This document shows positions 1 to 5,155 of a DNA stretch of 11,167 nucleotides, piece by piece. The position numbers were made by a program, and so were the translations under genes. Every line of letters begins with the position of its first letter. Position 1 is the stretch's first letter. The notes below the pieces were generated by a model, which was given only the letters and a program-made list of their open reading frames with translations, did no database searches and was not told where the DNA came from. The stretch is from an uncultured Veillonella sp. GTDB taxonomy: Bacteria; Bacillota; Negativicutes; Veillonellales; Veillonellaceae. The stretch is taken from contig CAKPXR010000044.1 of NCBI GenBank assembly GCA_934202215.1, positions 1 to 11,167 of the forward strand. The letters are read 5' to 3'.

Positions 1-207
1 TTGGCGTACCATATTAAGCCAGAAAAATTTGCTCATCTATTAGTGCCAAATGATGCACCTGTTGATGTAGTTGAGGATAATGATGAGGGTGTAGATGTAA
101 AAGACCCTGTACAACGCGCTGCGTCTGTTGAAAGCGTATCCCCTAGCGAGTTTAAGGCGGTAGCTGCCGCTAAAGGTAATGAAGGTTCTAAAGGAGGTGA
201 CCGGTAA
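1..207 (+). CDS. C-terminal end of the gene preceding etfA (probably etfB, truncated by the window edge)
   Basis: Sixty-eight codons are open from the first base to a TAA at 205-207. The A of that stop is also the first base of the etfA ATG, so the two genes overlap by one base and are probably translationally coupled. In most bacteria the gene directly before etfA is etfB, the FMN/AMP-binding beta subunit, and position is the main reason for this call. The visible residues do not show the usual EtfB C-terminal landmarks such as a GSPT-type motif. The tail is acidic, then rich in Ala, Lys and Gly (ending KGGDR), which would make it a low-complexity extension. The TTG at base 1 is unlikely to be a real start because nothing upstream can be seen. 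A different Etf-associated protein remains possible. Confidence 0.55.
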   Translation: MAYHIKPEKFAHLLVPNDAPVDVVEDNDEGVDVKDPVQRAASVESVSPSEFKAVAAAKGNEGSKGGDR

Positions 208-1208
208 TGGCCGTGACAAATTTTGATGAATATAGAGACGTTTTTGTCGTAGCTGATACTATCGATGACGTGGTACATCCGGTTACATATGAACTGATTG
301 GTCAGGCTCGTCGCATTGCTAAAGAATTGGGACAGCTTGTTCAAGTTATGTTGTTAGGTGAGAATGTTCAAACCGAAGCAGAAGAACTGGTAGCACATGG
401 TGCTGATATTGTTCACGTTTTTGAAAGTCCTCTTTTGAAATACTATACAACGGATGGCTACACTAAGGTGTTAACCGATTTCTTTGAAGATCATAAGCCT
501 AATATCCTCTTGATTGGTGCCACTAACAATGGCCGCGATTTGGCGCCTCGCATGTCTGGTCGTATGCAAAACGGCGTTGTTGCGGACTGTACTATCTTGA
601 CGGTAGATACCAATGAAGGTCTTGTTGAATGGACGCGTCCTGCTTTAGGCGGCAACATTTTGGCGGAAATCATTTCTCCAAACCATCGTCCTCAAATGGG
701 TTCTGTACGTCCTAACGTATTTAAAAAGCCCGAACGCATTGCAGATAGCTGGGGGCGCATCCAAATTGAACAATTTGACCTTAAGCCTGAAGACATTCGC
801 ACAAAACGTCTCGACTTCATTCCGTTCAGCAAGGCTGGTTACAATATCCAGGAAGCAGATATTATTGTAGCTGGTGGTCGCGGCATGGGTTCTAAAGAAA
901 ATTTTGATAAACTGTACGAACTTGCTGAAGCTATCGGTGGTGTAGTAGGTGCTACACGCCCACTCGTTGAAAAAGGCTGGATTGAATTGCCATATCAAGT
1001 AGGTCAAACAGGTAAAACTGTAAGCCCTAAACTATACTTGGCATTTGGTATCTCCGGATCTATCCAACACGTGAGCGGCATCTCCGGTGCTGACACAATC
1101 GTAGCCATTAACAACGATCCAAACGCAGAAATCTTCCAACACGCTAACTACGGTATCGTGGGGGATTGCATGGAAGTGTTAAATGATATGTTGGCGCATC
1201 TGAAATAA
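207..1208 (+). CDS. etfA: Electron transfer flavoprotein, alpha subunit (EtfA)
   Basis: This is a 333-residue cytoplasmic protein of normal EtfA length that pairs with EtfB and carries FAD, passing electrons to or from acyl-CoA or other dehydrogenases. The N-terminal half (about 10-190) is the alpha/beta ETF domain. The C-terminal FAD domain is very clear: GATRPLVEKGW at 248-258 with its Arg, QTGKTVSPKLYLAFGISG at 267-284 contacting the flavin, and AINNDPNAEIF followed by a GIVGD segment at 300-320. There is no N-terminal ferredoxin extension of the kind found in some clostridial EtfA proteins. The start is fixed by a near-perfect ribosome binding site, AAAGGAGGTGA at 190-200, six bases before the ATG. 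The last eight codons also form one arm of a long RNA stem with sequence beyond the terminator. The partner dehydrogenase lies outside the window, so the substrate is not known from here. Confidence 0.96.
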   Translation: MAVTNFDEYRDVFVVADTIDDVVHPVTYELIGQARRIAKELGQLVQVMLLGENVQTEAEELVAHGADIVHVFESPLLKYYTTDGYTKVLTDFFEDHKPNILLIGATNNGRDLAPRMSGRMQNGVVADCTILTVDTNEGLVEWTRPALGGNILAEIISPNHRPQMGSVRPNVFKKPERIADSWGRIQIEQFDLKPEDIRTKRLDFIPFSKAGYNIQEADIIVAGGRGMGSKENFDKLYELAEAIGGVVGATRPLVEKGWIELPYQVGQTGKTVSPKLYLAFGISGSIQHVSGISGADTIVAINNDPNAEIFQHANYGIVGDCMEVLNDMLAHLK

Positions 1209-1336
1209 AACTATATAACTGATTACAAAGGATTACCGTCCCGAAAGGCTCCATAGTGACCTAAGTCGCTTCCGGAACGGTAATCCTTTTTCATCTCTAT
1301 ACGATTTCCTTTCAGATGCGTCAATATGTCATTTGG
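1179..1336 (+). other. Long RNA stem joining the etfA 3' coding end to sequence beyond its terminator
   Basis: Bases 1181-1205 (the last eight codons of etfA) pair without gaps with 1310-1334: 25 consecutive pairs, of which three are G-U. Two further U-G pairs at 1179-1180 with 1335-1336 extend it. Every departure from a perfect inverted repeat is a wobble pair in + strand RNA and would be an A-C mismatch in - strand RNA. The etfA terminator sits inside the loop. The pairing is seen directly; that it matters for RNA stability or termination is inference. The downstream arm could instead be a piece of a dispersed repeat or an old inverted duplication of the etfA end. Confidence 0.6.
1227..1291 (+). 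terminator. Rho-independent terminator after etfA
   Basis: A 17-position stem (1227-1243 with 1273-1289) has one C/A mismatch at 1240/1276 and ends in a run of T at 1287-1291. The left arm contains AAAGGATTACCGT and the right arm ACGGTAATCCTTT. Inside it a second hairpin, 1255-1260 with 1265-1270 around a CTAA tetraloop, pairs with one G-U. It begins 18 bases after the etfA stop and ends the etf transcript. The A-rich left side would also allow some termination from the other strand. Confidence 0.9.
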
Positions 1337-1478
1337 GGAAGGGCGGAATGGTACGCGTAGCGCCCTAAGCGGATTTGAATAGGTATCCCTATTTATTTTC
1401 TAGCTGCGATAGAGCTCAAATATTAGCGTATTAAGTACAGATATGTCTATATATTATACGTAGTAGGGTAGCGTTTTT
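1337..1478. other. Non-coding part of the etfA-SDR intergenic region, with small hairpins
   Basis: The 332-base gap between etfA and the SDR gene contains no credible gene. After the long stem it shows two weak hairpins. One is GGGCG at 1341-1345 with CGCCC at 1361-1365, whose loop contains the palindrome TACGCGTA (1352-1359). The other is AATAGG at 1378-1383 with CCTATT at 1388-1393 around a TATC loop. From about 1395 the sequence is AT-rich and leads into the SDR promoter. I see no sRNA promoter strong enough to call an independent RNA. Confidence 0.4.
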
Positions 1479-1499
1479 TGATTTTTATAATGGTATAAT
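1479..1499 (+). promoter_or_regulatory. Extended -10 promoter of the SDR gene
   Basis: TGGTATAAT at 1491-1499 is a consensus TATAAT preceded by the TGn element of an extended -10. An upstream -35 is poor: only T-rich sequence and a TTGATT at 1479-1484 that is too close. The extended -10 probably compensates. Transcription would begin near 1506, giving a leader of about 35 bases before the ribosome binding site GGAGG at 1531-1535. A second TATAAT at 1486-1491 overlaps it. Confidence 0.6.
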
Positions 1500-1540
1500 A
1501 AACTTATTAGAATGAACGGATTGATGATGAGGAGGCTTTT

Positions 1541-2299
1541 ATGGGTCGTAATGTTTTTGTAACTGGTGCAACGTCTGGTATTGGTCTTTGTATTGCTGAG
1601 GCTTATGCAAAGCATGGCGATAATGTGTTGATTTCTGGTCGTCGTGCTGAGTTGCTAGGTGAGGTGCAGGCTCGTTTGTCTAAGGAGTATGGCGTGCGCG
1701 TTGAGACTTTGGTTCTTGATGTGCGTAGCCGTGAGGATGTTGAAAGCAAGGTTCCTGCTGCTATTGAGGCTTTTGGTGGCATTGATGTGCTCGTAAATAA
1801 TGCTGGCCTTGCACAAGGGCTTGATCCTTTCCAAGATAGCTCCGTTGATGATGCGGTAACTATGATTGATACGAATGTGAAAGGCCTTTTATATGTAACA
1901 AAAGCGGTATTGCCATTTATGATTGATAAAAATGAAGGCCATATTGTAAATATGGGCTCTACTGCAGGTATTTATGCATATCCAGGCGGTGCTGTTTACT
2001 GCGCTACAAAGGCAGCTGTTAAGACATTAAGCGATGGCATTCGCATGGATACGATTGCTACAGATATTAAGGTTACAACTATTCAACCTGGTATCGTAGA
2101 AACTCCATTTAGTGAAGTACGTTTTCACGGTGATGAAGAACGAGCAAAATCTGTTTATGCTGGTATTGAGGCTGTTCAACCAGAGGATGTAGCTGATGTA
2201 GTATTGTATGTAACTAACCAGCCTAAACGCTTACAAATCTCTGATGTAACAATTATGGCGAACCAACAAGCGGCGGGCTTTATGGTGCATAAGAAATAG
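1541..2299 (+). CDS. ydfG: Short-chain dehydrogenase/reductase, YdfG-type NADP-dependent 3-hydroxy acid dehydrogenase
   Basis: This 252-residue classical SDR has the normal family length. The Rossmann nucleotide motif TGATSGIG is at residues 8-15, and the GRR at 33-35 after the second strand suggests preference for NADP(H). NNAG is at 86-89. The catalytic residues are Asn112, Ser140 (in GSTAG), Tyr153 and Lys157 (YCATK). The stretch from DTNVKGLLYVT through GSTAG, YCATK, PG.VETPFSEVRF to the C-terminal AGFMVHKK resembles Escherichia coli YdfG, which oxidises serine, 3-hydroxyisobutyrate and related 3-hydroxy acids and reduces malonic semialdehyde. The exact substrate here is inferred from family only. 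The ATG at 1541 has GGAGG at 1531-1535. It appears to be transcribed alone; no convincing terminator follows it, so some readthrough into the next gene is possible. Confidence 0.88.
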   Translation: MGRNVFVTGATSGIGLCIAEAYAKHGDNVLISGRRAELLGEVQARLSKEYGVRVETLVLDVRSREDVESKVPAAIEAFGGIDVLVNNAGLAQGLDPFQDSSVDDAVTMIDTNVKGLLYVTKAVLPFMIDKNEGHIVNMGSTAGIYAYPGGAVYCATKAAVKTLSDGIRMDTIATDIKVTTIQPGIVETPFSEVRFHGDEERAKSVYAGIEAVQPEDVADVVLYVTNQPKRLQISDVTIMANQQAAGFMVHKK

Positions 2300-2403
2300 T
2301 CTAATGCTTTGTGTGTTAGGTTAAAGTAACTAGCTGTATCATAGTTGATAAATAGTTTTATTTATTTATATTAATGAAACTCGATGTGCACAATAAATAT
2401 TAC

Positions 2404-2432
2404 TTGAATTCCCTAAAATTTTAGGGTATAAT
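2404..2432 (+). promoter_or_regulatory. Sigma-A promoter with a palindromic operator in its spacer
   Basis: TTGAAT at 2404-2409 and TATAAT at 2427-2432 are separated by 17 bases. Sixteen of those (2411-2426) form the perfect palindrome CCCTAAAATTTTAGGG. Transcription would begin near 2439 and leave an untranslated leader of about 105 bases before the ATG at 2545. A dimeric regulator bound to the palindrome would sit exactly between the two promoter elements. Which regulator this is cannot be read from the window; no second copy of the palindrome was found in it. Confidence 0.75.
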
Positions 2433-2544
2433 TGCAAAGCGAGTTTTAATAAAGACAGTTTTGTAAAATGTAATTATTGAGAATATTATATTAAATAGAG
2501 CTTATCTTATAAAATATATCATGTAGGAATAGGGAGATTCGCCA

Positions 2545-3117
2545 ATGTTAAAAAAATTCGTATTACTAGCAGTTGCTTGTGCGTGCATAGGCTCTTATAC
2601 GGTTGCTGGTGCTCAAGATGTAAAAGCAGATCAACCTAAACCTGTAGTAGAGCATACGGCTTCAATGGTTGGTATGCCAAGCCCAATTCGTGAATTCCAA
2701 ACAATTGATGAAGCAGCTAAATATATGGATATTACACCTCAATTGCCTAAGGTGTTGCCTGTAGGCTATAACATTGAGTCTGTCAGCACTATTGAAAAAG
2801 ATGTATTGCAAGTTGTTTATGCTTACCAAGCTGGTGAGGATGCTACTCGTAATCAAGCAGTAGGCAAACGTATTGTGTATCGCATAGGGACTGCAAAAGG
2901 TGATATCAGTGGTGTTCATAACGATTACCGTGTAACAGCTATCGAGAAAGTAAACGGTACAAAGGTTACTTTCAAAGGTGGCAATAAAATGGTATATCTC
3001 GCAGGTTGGACAAAAGATGGCCAAAACCATGCAATCTATTTTGAACGTCCTGTAACACGGGATATGGCGAAAGCAATCATTGCTAATACTGTAGAACAAA
3101 CATTACATACAAAATAA
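2545..3117 (+). CDS. Exported protein with a DUF4367-like domain
   Basis: This 190-residue protein has a classical signal peptide: MLKK, a hydrophobic core to about residue 20, and a probable cleavage after AGA (residues 21-23 or nearby). There is no lipobox, so it should be released into the periplasm or outside the cell. The mature part (about 45-185) shows the pattern of the DUF4367 family: LP.VLPVGY, a VVYAY strand, a (V/I)YRIGTAKGDISG..NDY segment, KVNGTKVTFKGG and a YLAGWT strand, then a short C-terminal helix. DUF4367 domains occur on extracytoplasmic proteins, often tied to envelope sensing, but no enzymatic function is established and no catalytic residues are apparent. The ATG has AGGGAGA at about 2531-2537. 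The gene is monocistronic, with its own palindrome-bearing promoter and its own terminator. Confidence 0.75.
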   Translation: MLKKFVLLAVACACIGSYTVAGAQDVKADQPKPVVEHTASMVGMPSPIREFQTIDEAAKYMDITPQLPKVLPVGYNIESVSTIEKDVLQVVYAYQAGEDATRNQAVGKRIVYRIGTAKGDISGVHNDYRVTAIEKVNGTKVTFKGGNKMVYLAGWTKDGQNHAIYFERPVTRDMAKAIIANTVEQTLHTK

Positions 3118-3120
3118 AAT

Positions 3121-3174
3121 AGTCCAGCCTAGTGGGATAGGCGTGCGATCTGTGGTGAAGCACTCGCATGGACA
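3121..3174 (+). ncRNA. Three-way-junction RNA in the 3' UTR of the DUF4367 gene (unassigned)
   Basis: Four bases after the stop codon the transcript can fold into a compact three-way junction. P1 is GTCCA 3122-3126 with TGGAC 3169-3173. P2 is GCCTA 3127-3131 with TAGGC 3138-3142 and a GTGGGA loop. P3 is TGCGA 3144-3148 with TCGCA 3164-3168, extended after a 3-base bulge by GTG 3152-3154 with CAC 3161-3163. Only one base (3143) is unpaired at the junction. A rho-independent terminator follows 20 bases later. I cannot match it to a known riboswitch, 6S, SRP or ribozyme consensus. It could be a processed 3'-UTR small RNA, a stabilising element, or an element acting on the downstream operon. Confidence 0.45.
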
Positions 3175-3193
3175 CTGTAAGGGTTTTATATGG

Positions 3194-3222
3194 AACGGCT
3201 CCTCTTATGAGGGGCCGTTTTT
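3194..3222 (+). terminator. Rho-independent terminator of the DUF4367 gene
   Basis: AACGGCTCCTC at 3194-3204 pairs with GAGGGGCCGTT at 3209-3219 (11 pairs, one G-U) around a TTAT tetraloop, followed by T residues to 3222. It separates this transcription unit from the ABC transporter promoter, which begins within the next 50 bases. Confidence 0.93.
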
Positions 3223-3240
3223 GTTGCTATGCAAAACTTT

Positions 3241-3259
3241 CATAATGATAATCATTCTA
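3241..3259. promoter_or_regulatory. Fur box upstream of the ABC transporter operon
   Basis: The 19 bases match the classical Fur consensus at 16 positions. The core ATAATGATAATCATT (3242-3256) is identical, and AATGAT-A-ATCATT (3244-3256) is a perfect inverted repeat. The site lies between the upstream terminator and the operon's coding start and overlaps or adjoins every candidate promoter. Fur with bound iron normally represses from such sites, so the operon should be switched on when iron is scarce. PerR and Zur boxes look similar, but the match here is best to Fur. Confidence 0.85.
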
Positions 3260-3266
3260 AAGTATA

Positions 3267-3295
3267 TATACATATATGCAATGTGTTGATATAAT
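3267..3295 (+). promoter_or_regulatory. Candidate promoter of the ABC transporter operon
   Basis: TATACA at 3267-3272 and TGATATAAT at 3287-3295 (extended -10 with consensus TATAAT at 3290-3295) are 17 bases apart. They predict a start near 3302, just downstream of the Fur box. A competing pair, TTGCTA at 3224-3229 and GATAAT at 3247-3252 with 17 bases between, would place its -10 inside the Fur box. If the first is right, the ATG at 3276 lies before the transcript start and cannot be used, which supports the later TTG start of the first permease. Confidence 0.5.
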
Positions 3296-3335
3296 TAAAT
3301 CGAGGCAATTTTTAATAAAAAAGGCAGGTGATGTG

Positions 3336-4286
3336 TTGTATTTATTAGTGTTACGACGTTTAGCGAGTATTGCTGGTATTTTATTGACTGTAACCATTGG
3401 TACATTTGTATTGATAAAATTATCTCCTATTGACCCGGTGTCGATGAAGTTTAATCTTATTGGGGCTACACCCGATCCAGTATTGGTGGCACAACTGAGG
3501 GAGCAACTAGGTTTAAATGACCCTTGGTGGCAACAATATATGCGTTGGCTTAGCCAAATTGTACAAGGTGACTTTGGTGAATCTATACTTTATGCAGTGC
3601 CTGTGGCTACGTTGTTGAAAGGGGCTCTACCAAATACATTGGGGCTCGTATCTTTATCTCTTGTTATGGGGGTTGTAGTAACAATACCTCTTGGTATAGT
3701 ATCTGCAAAATATCAGGATTCTTGGATCGATCATGGCATACGTTTAGTAACGTTCTTAGCCTTAGCTATTCCTGGATTCTGGGTAGGTCTTTTATTATTG
3801 TACTTATTTGGTGTTAAGTTGCAGCTTGTGTCTGTAACGAACACAACCGGATTCTCTGCTTATATTTTACCTGCGGTGACTTTGGCTCTATGGCTTTGTG
3901 GACTATATATTCGGCGTTTGCGCAATGCAATCTTAGAGGTGTCTCGTCAGCCTTTCGTTCAAGGGGCTCGTGCACTAGGGTTGCCAGAATGGATGGTATA
4001 TACCCGATATATCTTTCCTCATGTAGGGTTGATATTACTACCTATGATGGGCGTAACCATGGGGGCCATGCTTGGTGGTTCTGCCGTTATTGAAACGGTG
4101 TTCTCCATTAAAGGTATTGGATATATGATGGTCCAAGGTATTGTGGCTCGTGATTATATTTTGATGCAAGGGTACATTATTTGGATTACTATGGTGTTTA
4201 TTATCATCAATATAACTATTGATGTATTGAGTTTTGGGCTGAATCCGAAACGAAGAGCCGCTATAAAAGGAGGTTCTTATGAGTAG
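3336..4286 (+). CDS. ABC importer permease, NikB/DppB type
   Basis: This is the first inner-membrane permease of a nickel/peptide-class importer, about 316 residues from the preferred TTG start, close to NikB (314). TTG at 3336 is preferred because AGGTGA at 3326-3331 sits just before it and because the protein then opens with the family's typical short basic start (YLLVLRRL) ahead of the first membrane helix. GTG at 3333 is possible; the in-frame ATG at 3276 lacks a ribosome binding site and may precede the transcript start. Landmarks counted from TTG: helix 1 at about 9-27, QGDFGESI at about 77-84, and the cytoplasmic EAA loop, which docks the ATPase (PFVQGARALGL...YIFPH), at about 206-229. 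About six membrane segments are visible. It overlaps the second permease by 8 bases. Substrate cannot be read from this subunit. Confidence 0.93.
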   Translation: MYLLVLRRLASIAGILLTVTIGTFVLIKLSPIDPVSMKFNLIGATPDPVLVAQLREQLGLNDPWWQQYMRWLSQIVQGDFGESILYAVPVATLLKGALPNTLGLVSLSLVMGVVVTIPLGIVSAKYQDSWIDHGIRLVTFLALAIPGFWVGLLLLYLFGVKLQLVSVTNTTGFSAYILPAVTLALWLCGLYIRRLRNAILEVSRQPFVQGARALGLPEWMVYTRYIFPHVGLILLPMMGVTMGAMLGGSAVIETVFSIKGIGYMMVQGIVARDYILMQGYIIWITMVFIIINITIDVLSFGLNPKRRAAIKGGSYE

Positions 4287-5088
4287 ACAAAAGCCGTATA
4301 CCTTATATGTCATGTTATGTTTGGCTGCTCTTTGGATTATATTTTTCCTATGTGCACCCTATATAGCACCATTTGATCCTGAAACAACTAGTATTCCAGA
4401 TCGTTTACAAGATATTAGTAGTACTCACTTATTGGGGACTGACCAATTAGGTCGAGATGTATGGTCTCGTATTTTGTACGGTGGTAAAGCATCTTTAGGG
4501 ATTGCTTTCACTATAATCGGTATTAGTGGGGCCATTGGCATTGTCATTGGAGGTCTTGCAGGCTTCTCGACGCCTCGCATCGACCGTTGGTTATCTCGCT
4601 TAATTGATTTAGTATTAGGCTTTCCGAATATGGTGATTGCCATTGCTTTTATCGGTATTATGGGGCCTAGCATAATGAATGTCATTATTTCCCTATGTAT
4701 TACAAAGTGGGCGGAATATGCACGTATCACACGAGGCCTTGTCCAGATGGAGCGCCATGGGGAGTACATTACTTTTGCGCGTATGTCCGGTGCATCGAAC
4801 TGGCGTATCTTGTGGCGTTATATTTTACCAAATGTATTGCCTCCATTGGTAATCGTGATCATTCAACATCTAGGGGATGTCATCATTTTAGTAGCTAGTT
4901 TCTCGCTTATCGGTATCGGTGTACAACCGCCAGATCCAGAGTGGGGTGCTATCTTATTGAGCTCTCGAGACTTCCTACAAACGGCACCATGGCTCTTGAT
5001 TTATCCAGGGCTTGCCATTTTTATTACTGTTGTTTTATTTAACTATATTGGCGATGTGTTACGCGATGCTCTCGATGTATCTCGTTAA
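4279..5088 (+). CDS. ABC importer permease, NikC/DppC type
   Basis: This 269-residue second permease forms the membrane channel with the preceding protein. The family signature LLGTDQLGRDVWSRILYGG is at residues 51-69, the EAA loop (EYITFARMSGASNWRILWRY) at 162-181, and the conserved GIGVQPPDPEWG near the C-terminus at 212-223. Six hydrophobic segments can be seen, the first at about 8-28. The ATG at 4279 is preceded by AAAAGGAGGT at 4265-4274 and overlaps the previous gene's TAG by 8 bases, so translation is coupled. A 67-base gap follows before the binding-protein gene. It contains a small GCCT/AGGC hairpin (5120-5132) and a T-rich stretch, too weak to call a terminator. Confidence 0.95.
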   Translation: MSRQKPYTLYVMLCLAALWIIFFLCAPYIAPFDPETTSIPDRLQDISSTHLLGTDQLGRDVWSRILYGGKASLGIAFTIIGISGAIGIVIGGLAGFSTPRIDRWLSRLIDLVLGFPNMVIAIAFIGIMGPSIMNVIISLCITKWAEYARITRGLVQMERHGEYITFARMSGASNWRILWRYILPNVLPPLVIVIIQHLGDVIILVASFSLIGIGVQPPDPEWGAILLSSRDFLQTAPWLLIYPGLAIFITVVLFNYIGDVLRDALDVSR

Positions 5089-5155
5089 CCATGCTTTGCA
5101 TAGATTTTTTATGATGAAAGCCTAAAAAAGGCGATGTTTTTACAAAGGAGCATTT

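Noticed and set aside
1220..1400. Minus-strand frame whose peptide NDILTHLK resembles the EtfA C-terminus NDMLAHLK, suggesting an inverted etfA remnant
   Set aside because: Similarity is confined to the about 25-base stem arm and does not extend to the preceding EtfA residues; the G-U pattern fits + strand RNA pairing at least as well. Kept only as an alternative explanation of the stem.
2662..3099. Antisense open frame of 145 codons within the exported-protein gene
   Set aside because: It lies wholly opposite a well-supported coding gene, has no ribosome binding site, and its residues (many Cys, Asn, His, Ile) read like reverse-complement translation.
3121..3174. Three-way junction as a tRNA, 4.5S RNA, 6S RNA or known riboswitch
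   Set aside because: There is no CCA end, T-loop, SRP tetraloop consensus or recognised aptamer core, and the fold has three stems with very short arms.
5115..5145. GCCT/AGGC hairpin plus T-rich stretch between the second permease and the binding-protein gene as a terminator
   Set aside because: The stem is only four pairs, and the genes on both sides clearly belong to one transporter.
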